A stretch of 34,256 nucleotides of DNA from CAYUAG01 sp046483025 (GTDB taxonomy: Bacteria > Zhuqueibacterota > QNDG01 > CAYUAG01): NCBI GenBank assembly GCA_046483025.1, contig JAWODZ010000171.1, positions 1 through 34,256 on the forward strand, read 5' to 3'. The first letter of the stretch is position 1. Every line of letters begins with the position of its first letter. The translations under genes were made by a program, and so were the position numbers. A model generated the notes under the pieces. That model had not been told where the DNA came from, ran no database searches, and saw nothing but the letters and a program-made list of their open reading frames with translations. Of the stretch, positions 24,448 through 31,970 are shown piece by piece.

Positions 24448-26298
24448 ATGGCAGAAACAAGTTTTTTAAATCCATTTAAAGCAATAAAATATTTATTTAA
24501 AAAGCCTAAGACTATCCGTTATCCTTTTGAGTTAAAAGAACCAGCAGTCAGGTACAGAGGATTTCATGTTAATGATTGGGATACCTGTACCGGATGCGGC
24601 AACTGTGCTGACATATGTCCGAATGAGGCAATTGAAATGGTTAAGATCGCTGAACTGTTGTCAAAGCCACAGGAGGGAATAAAAAATGAACGTCCTAAAC
24701 TGGATTACGGCAGATGTTGTTTTTGTGGTTTATGTGTTGATATTTGTCCTCCCGGCTCTCTTTCATTAACAAGAGATTATTTTCATATTCATTTTAACAC
24801 GGATACATTTACCTTTATTCCCAAGGATGAGAAAACTGACAAAGACAGTTTTGTGTCTGCTGAGGAATACTCAGTGTTGAAGGCCAGTTTGTCGCACCGG
24901 AAAAAAGATTATAGTGGTTTTTCACCTGAAATTAAGTATGCGCTTTTTGAGCCGGATAGAGTTAAAATGCCGGAGGTCCCTCCGAAAAAGAGAAAATTTT
25001 CTTTTATTGAGCAAATAATCGGATATAATAGAGATGAAGCTATAAGCGAGGCAGCCCGTTGTCTTGAATGTAAGCTTTGTGAAGAAGCCTGTCCTGCACA
25101 CCTGAAAATTTCTGAATATATTCATGCAATTTCTGAAGATATGCCGGAAGAATCTTTAAAAAAGATATATGAAGATAATCCTATTCCATCTATTTGCGGA
25201 AGAATCTGTATGAAACATTGTGAGGATGCCTGCTCTTTACGTATCAGAGGAGATGCACTTGCCATACGGTGGCTTAAACGGTATGTTGCAGATATTATTG
25301 ATGACTACAAAAAGACTCTGGAATTATCACCCGGAGAGTCCACAGGAAAGAAAATTGCTGTTATTGGAGCCGGTCCCAGCGGACTGTCATTAGCGTATTT
25401 TCTTAAACTTAAAGGTCACGATGTTGTTGTCTTTGACGAGTTGTCCGGAGGTGGAGGTACATTGAGAACAGGTCCACCTACCTACAGATTACCTTTGGAG
25501 AGTATCGATAAAGATGTGAATTATATAAAATCTCTTGGTGTTAAGTTTAAATTTAATAAAAAGGTAGGTAAGGATATAAAATTTGATAAATTGTTAAAAG
25601 AATATGATGCTGTTTTTATAGGAATTGGTAATACAGTGAGTTTTTCTACCCGTGTAAAAAATGCAGAAAAATGCTGCCTGGCACTTGAATTTCTAAAAGA
25701 TAATAAAATCGGGAAACAGAGAAAAGTTGGTAAAGAAATAATTGTGATCGGGGGTGGAAATGTTGCCATGGATGTAGCCAGAGAATCGATAAGACTTCAG
25801 CATATGCAGTATCCAAATGAAAAAGTAATAACAAAAACAGTATCCTTGGAGGATTGGCATGAACTTCCGGCCACAGCGGAGGAAGTAGAAGAAGCAAAAG
25901 AGGAGGATATTCAATTTAATCCTGCCTGGGGGCCGAAAGAGGTTGTACTTGACAGTAAGGGAAACATCAAAGGCCTTGAATGTAAAAAAGTAAAATCTGT
26001 ATTTGATGACAAGGGAAGATTTTCTCCTGCTTTTTATGAAGATAAGACAAAGTTACTTGAAGGTGATATGATTATCGAAGCAATTGGCCAAAGGCCTGAT
26101 TTTTCTTTTATGGGTAAACTTGCCGATCAACTAAAATTTACGAAAAGAAAAAAGGTAAAAGTTGATAAAAATGGTATGACTTCTATTCCAAAAGTTTTCG
26201 CCGGTGGAGACATTGTAAATATCAATTTGGATGCAGTTACAGCTATTGCAGATGCTAAAGTTGCAGCTGAAGGAATTACTAAATATTTATTAAGATAG
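24448..26298 (+). CDS. NuoI-type ferredoxin fused to a GltD/NfnB-like NAD(P)H oxidoreductase
   Basis: This 616-residue protein joins three parts. Residues ~1-150 resemble NuoI/MbsN with C47-C50-C53-C57 and C90-C93-C96-C100 clusters. Residues ~170-285 form the GltD/DPYD N-terminal iron-sulfur domain, with C205-C208-C211-C215 and further cysteines in SICGRICMKHCEDAC. Residues ~295-616 form tandem FAD and NAD(P)H Rossmann domains with GAGPSG (307-312), GGGNVA (435-440) and a closing FAGGDIV. It would take electrons from NAD(P)H, or give them to NAD(P)+, and link to the NuoB-type subunit. Fusion in one reading frame is unambiguous. It ends the operon; a 348-base gap follows. Confidence 0.92.
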   Translation: MAETSFLNPFKAIKYLFKKPKTIRYPFELKEPAVRYRGFHVNDWDTCTGCGNCADICPNEAIEMVKIAELLSKPQEGIKNERPKLDYGRCCFCGLCVDICPPGSLSLTRDYFHIHFNTDTFTFIPKDEKTDKDSFVSAEEYSVLKASLSHRKKDYSGFSPEIKYALFEPDRVKMPEVPPKKRKFSFIEQIIGYNRDEAISEAARCLECKLCEEACPAHLKISEYIHAISEDMPEESLKKIYEDNPIPSICGRICMKHCEDACSLRIRGDALAIRWLKRYVADIIDDYKKTLELSPGESTGKKIAVIGAGPSGLSLAYFLKLKGHDVVVFDELSGGGGTLRTGPPTYRLPLESIDKDVNYIKSLGVKFKFNKKVGKDIKFDKLLKEYDAVFIGIGNTVSFSTRVKNAEKCCLALEFLKDNKIGKQRKVGKEIIVIGGGNVAMDVARESIRLQHMQYPNEKVITKTVSLEDWHELPATAEEVEEAKEEDIQFNPAWGPKEVVLDSKGNIKGLECKKVKSVFDDKGRFSPAFYEDKTKLLEGDMIIEAIGQRPDFSFMGKLADQLKFTKRKKVKVDKNGMTSIPKVFAGGDIVNINLDAVTAIADAKVAAEGITKYLLR

Positions 26299-26320
26299 TA
26301 ATATTTATATTGATATTTAC

Positions 26321-26345
26321 AAATATAGTTTATATTTTTATTTTT
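26321..26345 (+). terminator. possible weak AT-only terminator after the NuoI-GltD fusion gene
   Basis: AAATATA and TATATTT form a 7-base stem with a 3-base loop, followed by a T-rich tract, 22 bases after the stop codon. An AT-only stem is weak for Rho-independent termination. In such AT-rich sequence it may be chance. Confidence 0.2.
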
Positions 26346-26497
26346 CTCCCCCCCCTATAAAATATAAATATTATATTTCTATAACTGATAGATTTAAATT
26401 TTTTTCAAATTTTTTTTTCTTTTCTTAACTCCATGAAATCTCAATTAATTATCAGGGTATATTTTTAAATAATGATTAAGTAAATTAAAAATTTTTC

Positions 26498-26526
26498 TTG
26501 ACAATGATAGATTCATTTTATATATT
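26498..26526 (+). promoter_or_regulatory. sigma70-type promoter of the hydrogenase operon
   Basis: TTGACA (26498-26503) and TATATT (26521-26526) are spaced 17 bases apart. The predicted start near 26533 leaves an untranslated leader of about 110 bases before the ATG at 26647. It would drive the HydB-like, HydG-like and group 4 hydrogenase genes. Confidence 0.75.
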
Positions 26527-26646
26527 TAAGAACGAAATTAATATTATAATATAATAATAATTAATATATAAGAATATTATAAATAATAAATAGTTAGCTT
26601 GGATGAATTAAATTAAATTTGTTTTATATAAATAAGATAAAATTAC

Positions 26647-27660
26647 ATGGCTGAAAAATATTATATAGGCAAAGCACATTGGAGCTCGATTTTAAAGAGC
26701 TGGATGGATTCTTATGCAATTTTGGCTCCACAGAGAACTGATGATGATAGCCTGTTCCTTGAAACTGTCAGTTCAGAAAATCTTTCATCCATAGTATATG
26801 ATCAGGCGCGATCCGCAAATCCCTTGAAAACATTTCTGCTTCCTCCAATTGATGAGGTGGTTGGTGATCAAATCAAACAGGAAAAGCCCTGGCTTTTTTT
26901 AGGTATAAAAGCATGTGGTTTGGCAGCGCTCCCTATCTTGGATCAGGCATTTGGTGGTGAATTTTCTGATCCTCTATATCAAAAAAGACGGAAGGAAAGC
27001 GTCATCGTCAGTTCAGACTGCACACAACCCTGGGAAACTTGTTTTTGTACCTTAGTGGGGGGACAACCCTATGCCAAGGAAGGTTTTGATCTGAATCTTT
27101 CCAAAGTCTGGGACGGATTTGTCATAGAAGTAGGGACTGATAAGGGTAGAGAGTTATTAAAAGGTCATGAAGAGGTATTAAAAGAACTGGTAAAAGAAGA
27201 AGCAGATGCTCTGGAAAAGCAGCGATCAGAGACTGTAAAAAAAGTGGTGGATCAAAACAGAGAATTTGAACTTTCTAAATCTCATAAAGAAGTTCTTTCC
27301 AGCAGTTGGGATAAATCAGAGGTGTGGAAGGAGCATAGTGAAACTTGTGTTGAATGTGGCGCCTGTAACTTTGCCTGTCCTACCTGTCATTGTTATTTTT
27401 TAGATGATGTTACCCGTGAAAAATATGTCCGCTTACGGGGATGGGATGCCTGTATGTTTACAGGGTATGCAGTCACAGCAGGTGGGGGTACTCCCCGTCC
27501 ATTATTACATGAGCGTTTTAGAAATCGATATATGTGTAAATTCAAGTATTTACATGATAATTTTAGTCAATACGGATGTACTGGATGCGGAAGATGTATT
27601 GAGGGATGTCAGGGAGATATTGAGATGAGAGCATGCATTCGAGATCTGGATAAAAAATAA
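26647..27660 (+). CDS. sulfhydrogenase beta-like (HydB/AsrA-like) 4Fe-4S protein
   Basis: The 337-residue protein matches the beta subunit of P. furiosus-type soluble sulfhydrogenases and anaerobic sulfite reductase A. The N-terminal half has the KTFLLPP segment, GIKACGLAAL and a cysteine-rich SDCTQPWETCFC loop. The C-terminal half has CVECGACNFACPTCHCY and GCTGCGRCIEGCQG cluster motifs. A charged helical insert rich in Lys and Glu (about residues 165-220) separates the halves. It is a cytoplasmic electron-transfer subunit that pairs with the FAD subunit encoded 17 bases downstream. No sulfhydrogenase alpha or delta genes are adjacent; the partners here are group 4 hydrogenase genes. Confidence 0.88.
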   Translation: MAEKYYIGKAHWSSILKSWMDSYAILAPQRTDDDSLFLETVSSENLSSIVYDQARSANPLKTFLLPPIDEVVGDQIKQEKPWLFLGIKACGLAALPILDQAFGGEFSDPLYQKRRKESVIVSSDCTQPWETCFCTLVGGQPYAKEGFDLNLSKVWDGFVIEVGTDKGRELLKGHEEVLKELVKEEADALEKQRSETVKKVVDQNREFELSKSHKEVLSSSWDKSEVWKEHSETCVECGACNFACPTCHCYFLDDVTREKYVRLRGWDACMFTGYAVTAGGGTPRPLLHERFRNRYMCKFKYLHDNFSQYGCTGCGRCIEGCQGDIEMRACIRDLDKK

Positions 27661-27677
27661 AAAGGTTAAAAGGGTTT

Positions 27678-28496
27678 ATGAATCAGCAAGAAAATCCATA
27701 TAAACCAATAAAGGGAATTATTGAAAAAGTAATTCCTGAAACCCCGGGCATTAAAACATTTTTTGTTAAACCGGAATCGGCCTTTTCTTTTCACTGTGGT
27801 CAATTCGCTGAATTAAGTATTCCCGGGGTCGGAGAAGGCCCCTTTGCCATGTCCTCATCCTGTCAAGAACCTGATATGTTGGAATTCACTATTCAGAATG
27901 TAGGATTCATGACTTCCAGACTTCATAACTTAAACAAAGGGGATGAAGTAGGAATCCGGGGACCGTATGGTAATGGATTTCCTTTACAGGATTTTTATGG
28001 TAAAGAGGTCCTCCTTCTTATCGGAGGGGTAGGTTTTCCACCGGCCAGAGCACTGCTTTACAGTCTGCTGCATGAAAAAGATAAGTTCAAACGTATTCTT
28101 ATGTGTTATGGTGCCAGAACACCTGAAGATATTGTTTATAAATATCAGATTGATGACTTACGTAAAAAAATTGAACTCCATTTGACAGTTGATAAAGCTG
28201 ATGAATCCTGGAAAGAAACCGAAGGAGTAGTTACAGTTCTTCTGGATAAAGTAAAACCTGATCTTAAAAATTCAATTGCAGTGGTGATAGGTCCTCCGAT
28301 TATGATGAAATTCGGCACTTTAAAACTATTAGAGGTGGGATATAAACCGGAAGATATTTATCTTTCCATGGAACGGAAAATGTACTGTGGAATCGGCCAA
28401 TGCCGTCACTGTTTGATTGACAATCTTTTTATTTGTAAAGACGGTCCTGTTTTCACTTATAAACTACTCAAAGATTTTCCAGATATTTGGGAATAG
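27678..28496 (+). CDS. sulfhydrogenase gamma-like (HydG/AsrB-like) FAD/NAD(P)H oxidoreductase
   Basis: The 272-residue protein belongs to the ferredoxin-NADP reductase-like family with PyrK/HydG architecture. It has an FAD domain (HCGQFAELSIPG; FTIQNVGFMTSRL; VGIRGPYGNGFPL), an NAD(P)H domain (LLIGGVGFPPARALLYSLL; CYGARTPEDIVYK) and a C-terminal [2Fe-2S] site in CGIGQCRHC plus a later Cys. In sulfhydrogenases it moves electrons between NADPH and the HydB clusters. With the HydB-like gene upstream it forms an NAD(P)H-linked module. The cofactor preference cannot be decided from the sequence alone. Confidence 0.9.
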   Translation: MNQQENPYKPIKGIIEKVIPETPGIKTFFVKPESAFSFHCGQFAELSIPGVGEGPFAMSSSCQEPDMLEFTIQNVGFMTSRLHNLNKGDEVGIRGPYGNGFPLQDFYGKEVLLLIGGVGFPPARALLYSLLHEKDKFKRILMCYGARTPEDIVYKYQIDDLRKKIELHLTVDKADESWKETEGVVTVLLDKVKPDLKNSIAVVIGPPIMMKFGTLKLLEVGYKPEDIYLSMERKMYCGIGQCRHCLIDNLFICKDGPVFTYKLLKDFPDIWE

Positions 28497-28498
28497 AT

Positions 28499-28987
28499 AT
28501 GGCTAAACGATTATATATAGATTTAGAAAAATGCCGGGAATGTGATTCTTGCGATGTTAAATGCAGTTATTTTTATCATCCTTATAATAATGGAATCATT
28601 TATCTTCGTGAAATAGGTGAGTTTGCTACCACTTGTAGACAATGTGAAAAAGCTCCCTGTGTCACCTCATGTCCCTGCGATGCTCTTGAAAAGCAGGATA
28701 ACGGTATTGTAAAAAGATATAATATGCGCTGTGTATCCTGTAATACCTGCAGTTATGCCTGTCCATTCGGTACTATTCTTCCGGAAGTGATTCCCTATGC
28801 AACTTCCAGATGTGATTATTGTATTAAACGCCTGGAGGAAAATCAGGAACCTGTGTGTGTGGAAGGATGCGACAAGGATGCCATCAAATATGGGGATTTT
28901 GAGCCAAATGAGAAAGATTATGAATTTTTAGTAAATGATAATTTAATTATTCGTTCAATACCATGGAAAAAGGAAGAATATATTTAA
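28499..28987 (+). CDS. HycB/HydN-like ferredoxin subunit
   Basis: The ATG at 28499 is preferred over an in-frame TTG at 28487 that lies inside the previous gene. The 162-residue protein has four cluster motifs: C12-C15-C18-C22 in the first, CRQCEKAPCVTSCP, CVSCNTCSYACP, and CDYCIKRLEENQEPVCVEGC. This arrangement is typical of HycB, HydN and DmsB-like electron-transfer proteins. It would link the HydB/HydG-like module to the NuoB-type hydrogenase small subunit. No NuoI-like gene is present in this operon within the window, so this protein may replace it. It lies 2 bases after the HydG-like gene. Confidence 0.88.
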   Translation: MAKRLYIDLEKCRECDSCDVKCSYFYHPYNNGIIYLREIGEFATTCRQCEKAPCVTSCPCDALEKQDNGIVKRYNMRCVSCNTCSYACPFGTILPEVIPYATSRCDYCIKRLEENQEPVCVEGCDKDAIKYGDFEPNEKDYEFLVNDNLIIRSIPWKKEEYI

Positions 28988-28988
28988 T

Positions 28989-29909
28989 ATGAATCCGATA
29001 TTATTTTATATTATATGTTTTCTTTGTACCGGAATAATCGGTATGTTTGCCAGCTGGGTGGACAGAAAAGTTACTGCACGGGTGCAGTGGAGAGTCGGGC
29101 CTCCGATTTTACAGCCTTTCTATGATATTGTAAAACTAATGGGAAAAGAGACAATAGTTCCTGCAGGTTCTTCCAGAATAACTTTTTTAACTGCTCCCTT
29201 ATTTGGGCTACTCTCAGCAGGATTGGTATCATCCATGATCTGGAGTTCTCTTTTATGGAAAAATGGGGGTTTTCAGGGAGATGTGATTGTGGTTCTTTAT
29301 TTTCTTTTAATACCATCCACTGCTTTAATCATTGGTGGTTTTGCCTCCAGAAATCCTGTTGCTTCACTGGGAGCAAGCAGAGAAATGAAATTAATGATGG
29401 CTGATGAACTTCCATTTTTGTTAGTTGTAGCTGTGCCGATAATACATACCAAAGGACAGATTCAATTGAGTGAATTATTGAATTATCAGGAAACATATGG
29501 AATGATTTTTAATAGTGTCTCGGGTATCCTGGCACTAATTGTCGCAATAATCTGTATGCAGGCAAAATTAACTCTGGTTCCTTTTGATATACCCGAAGCT
29601 GAAACTGAACTGATGGGTGGTCCTGAAGTTGAATATTCGGGACCTGCTCTTGCTGCTATCAAACTTACACGTATGATGATGCTCTTTACTTTACCTATGT
29701 TTCTGGTTCTTTTATTTCTGGGGGGGGTAAAGTTTGAAGGTATGTCAATTTTATGGTCAATATTAAAATTTGTTGTTCTTTTAGTGTTAATAATTTTAAT
29801 ACGAAATACCAATCCCAGAGTACGCATTGATCAAGCAGTTAAGTTTTTTTGGTATCCGATGACATTTATAGCTGTAATAGCAGTTGTATTAGCATTGTTA
29901 GGATATTAA
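28989..29909 (+). CDS. NuoH/HycD/EchB-like hydrogenase membrane subunit
   Basis: The 306-residue protein has about eight helices and the NuoH-family landmarks: WVDRKVTARVQWRVGPPILQ at the first loop, GASREMKLMMADELPF, the conserved VPFDIPEAETELMGGPEVEYSG motif and NPRVRIDQAVKFFW at the end. It is the membrane anchor of group 4 [NiFe] hydrogenases and probably part of the ion path. It is clearly distinct from its paralogue at 21302-22240, which has the RPFEVVGAAQEI form of the same motif. The adjacent stops and starts leave one-base gaps on both sides. Confidence 0.92.
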   Translation: MNPILFYIICFLCTGIIGMFASWVDRKVTARVQWRVGPPILQPFYDIVKLMGKETIVPAGSSRITFLTAPLFGLLSAGLVSSMIWSSLLWKNGGFQGDVIVVLYFLLIPSTALIIGGFASRNPVASLGASREMKLMMADELPFLLVVAVPIIHTKGQIQLSELLNYQETYGMIFNSVSGILALIVAIICMQAKLTLVPFDIPEAETELMGGPEVEYSGPALAAIKLTRMMMLFTLPMFLVLLFLGGVKFEGMSILWSILKFVVLLVLIILIRNTNPRVRIDQAVKFFWYPMTFIAVIAVVLALLGY

Positions 29910-29910
29910 T

Positions 29911-30336
29911 ATGGGAATTAAATTAAAAGCATTAACAAAATCACCGTGGGTATATCACCTTTCAACCGGAAGTTGTAATAATTGTGATATTGAAATTCTC
30001 GACTGTCTTACCCCACGTTTTGATCTTGAACGTTTGGGAATTGTTTTGGTTGGCAGTCCCAGACATGCAGATGCTCTTCTGGTAACCGGAAATATGACCA
30101 TTAAATCTATGGAAAGGGCAAAGGAGGTTTATAATCAGATGCCAAAACCAGGAGTGGTTATTGCTATTGGTACCTGTGCTTTGGGACATGGCGTTTTTGA
30201 TGGCAGTTATGTAATGCCCAAAACCGTAGATGAAGTTTTGCCAGTTGATATTTATATTCCCGGTTGCCCTCCAAAACCGGAAGGTATTATTGCCGGAGTA
30301 GCAAAACTGTTAACAATGCTCAGACAAAAAGCGTGA
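29911..30336 (+). CDS. NuoB-like small subunit of group 4 [NiFe] hydrogenase
   Basis: The 141-residue protein carries the hydrogenase-type ligand set for a proximal [4Fe-4S] cluster: STGSCNNCDIEILDC, IGTCALGHGVFDG and IPGCPPKPEGI. It is the short form seen in Ech, MBH and Hyc complexes, without the N-terminal signal of uptake hydrogenases. It receives electrons from the ferredoxin-type subunits and passes them to the Ni-Fe site in the protein encoded at 30786-31970. It lies one base after the NuoH-like gene. Confidence 0.93.
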   Translation: MGIKLKALTKSPWVYHLSTGSCNNCDIEILDCLTPRFDLERLGIVLVGSPRHADALLVTGNMTIKSMERAKEVYNQMPKPGVVIAIGTCALGHGVFDGSYVMPKTVDEVLPVDIYIPGCPPKPEGIIAGVAKLLTMLRQKA

Positions 30337-30351
30337 TATAATGAGGTTTGC

Positions 30352-30789
30352 ATGACCTGGAATGAAATTAAAAAACAAATAAAAGACAACTTCGGTAATA
30401 AGATCCTAAAGTGGTATGAACATAATGATAATCGAATTTATGTTGATATCGATCCTAAGGATTTGGTAGAGTTTGCAGAGTATCTGTTTAAAGAACTTAA
30501 CTCAAGATTTATTATTGCTTCAGGAGTTGATACACCCAGAGGCGGGATTGAAATATTATATCATTTTGATTTTTTTCAGCTTCCCCAGGTTTTTTCATTA
30601 CGGGTGTTTTTAAGGAAACCTGAGATTGAAGTTGAATCTTTGTCTTCAGTTATCACTGCTACAAAATGGATAGAAAGGGAGATCCACGAATTGTTGGGAG
30701 TTAACTTTAAAAATCATCCTGATCTGAAACATCTTATTTTACCAGAAGACTGGCCGGAAGGGAATTATCCCTTAAGGAGGGATCAATGA
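30352..30789 (+). CDS. NuoC-like subunit of group 4 hydrogenase
   Basis: The 145-residue protein is a short 30-kDa subunit homologue, with GIEILYHFDFFQLPQVFSLRVFL in the central strand region, a TATKWIEREIHELLGVNFKNHPDLKHLILPEDWPEGNYPLR block and a final RRDQ that matches NuoC/HycE N-terminal sequences. In HycE this domain is fused to the large subunit; here it is separate and overlaps the large subunit gene by 4 bases, so the two are probably translationally coupled. Confidence 0.9.
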   Translation: MTWNEIKKQIKDNFGNKILKWYEHNDNRIYVDIDPKDLVEFAEYLFKELNSRFIIASGVDTPRGGIEILYHFDFFQLPQVFSLRVFLRKPEIEVESLSSVITATKWIEREIHELLGVNFKNHPDLKHLILPEDWPEGNYPLRRDQ

Positions 30790-31970
30790 GTGAAATAATT
30801 CCCATTGGCCCTTATCATCCCTTGCAGGAAGAACCGGAATTCTTTAAACTGCATGTTGATGGTGAAAGAGTCACAAAATTGGATATTGAAATTGGTTATA
30901 ACCATAGAGGAATTGAAAAATTAGCTGAATCAAAATCCTGGGATCAGGTAATATTTTTAGTTGAGAGGATCTGTGGTATTTGTTCAACCAGCCATCCTGC
31001 AGCAGCCACTTGTGCAATGGAAGATTTAGGCGGAATAGAAGCACCTGAACGAGCACAATATGTCAGAACTATAATCTGTGAACTGGAAAGAATTCATTCT
31101 CATCTTTTATGGCTTGGTTTAGCTGGTCATTTTATCGGGTATAATACTGTCTGGATGTGGGCCTGGAAATACAGAGAAATTGTCTGTGATGTGTTAGAAA
31201 AAATTTCAGGGAATCGGCAAAGTTATGCCATGTTTAAACCTGGTGGGGTAAGAAGAGATATTCTGGAAGACGATATACCCTGGATCCGGAAAAAAATGGA
31301 TGAATTAAAGCCCAGTCTTGATATGTTCTTAGGAGCTGTTAGTGATGATCCGGTGATTCATGCCCGTACCAAAGGTGTGGGAGTATTAACAAAACAACAG
31401 GCAATTGATTACTGTGTTGTGGGACCAACAGCAAGACCTTCCGGAATAGAGATAGATGTCAGAAAGGATGATCCTTATTTTGCTTATGATTGGCTGGATT
31501 GGGATATGATTGTAATGGAAGAGGGAGATGTATTTGCCAAAACTGCCTGCAGAATACTTGAAATGAAAGAATCTGTTAAAATAATAGAACAATGTCTTGA
31601 GAAAATGAAACCAGGTGAAATTGATTTGAAAATAAAAGAACTTCCTGCTGGTGAAGGTATAGGAAGAGCTGAAGCTCCTCGGGGCGAAGTGTATCACTAT
31701 TGTCTGAGTGATGGATCGAATTTTCCAGCTCGATATAAAGTCAGAGCTCCCAGCTATACAAATATTTTGTCTAATGAGGTTGCCTGTATTGGTCAGACGG
31801 TTGCTGATGCAGCCCTTGTTCTGGCTGCAGTAGATCCATGTTATTGCTGTACCGAAAGAGTAGTAATAGTTGATGATGATAAGAATTCTGAAAAAGTAAT
31901 CAGCGGGAATGATTTGATAAAATTGTCCCATAAAGAAACCAAAAAGATAAGAAAAGAATTGGGTATATAA
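30786..31970 (+). CDS. group 4 [NiFe] hydrogenase large subunit
   Basis: The 394-residue protein has both metal-binding motifs: RICGIC (C63, C66) and DPCYCCTER (C352, C355), so the Ni-Fe site is complete. Other landmarks are IGPYHPLQEEPEFFKLHVDGE at the start, PGGVRRDI, and EAPRGEVYHYCLSDG. About 39 residues follow the last ligand cysteine, as in group 4 enzymes that keep a C-terminal tail; cleavage by a maturation protease cannot be judged here. This protein, unlike its paralogue at 23327-24427, should catalyse H+ reduction or H2 oxidation. No hyp or protease genes occur in the window. It overlaps the NuoL-like gene by one base. Confidence 0.95.
   Translation: MSEIIPIGPYHPLQEEPEFFKLHVDGERVTKLDIEIGYNHRGIEKLAESKSWDQVIFLVERICGICSTSHPAAATCAMEDLGGIEAPERAQYVRTIICELERIHSHLLWLGLAGHFIGYNTVWMWAWKYREIVCDVLEKISGNRQSYAMFKPGGVRRDILEDDIPWIRKKMDELKPSLDMFLGAVSDDPVIHARTKGVGVLTKQQAIDYCVVGPTARPSGIEIDVRKDDPYFAYDWLDWDMIVMEEGDVFAKTACRILEMKESVKIIEQCLEKMKPGEIDLKIKELPAGEGIGRAEAPRGEVYHYCLSDGSNFPARYKVRAPSYTNILSNEVACIGQTVADAALVLAAVDPCYCCTERVVIVDDDKNSEKVISGNDLIKLSHKETKKIRKELGI

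Larger units (their letters stand above)
26299..26646. other. 348-base gene-free intergenic region between the two respiratory operons
   Basis: It is very AT-rich and holds no plausible coding frame. It contains two AT-only inverted repeats with identical 7-base arms (AAATATA/TATATTT at 26321-26337 and 26360-26378), an 8-base run of C (26348-26355), long T runs (26400-26420), a strong promoter at 26498-26526 and a 12-base palindrome ATATTATAATAT (26541-26552) just after the predicted start. No TTGTGA/TCACAA Rex box is present. A GC-rich terminator is not visible. Confidence 0.8.
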
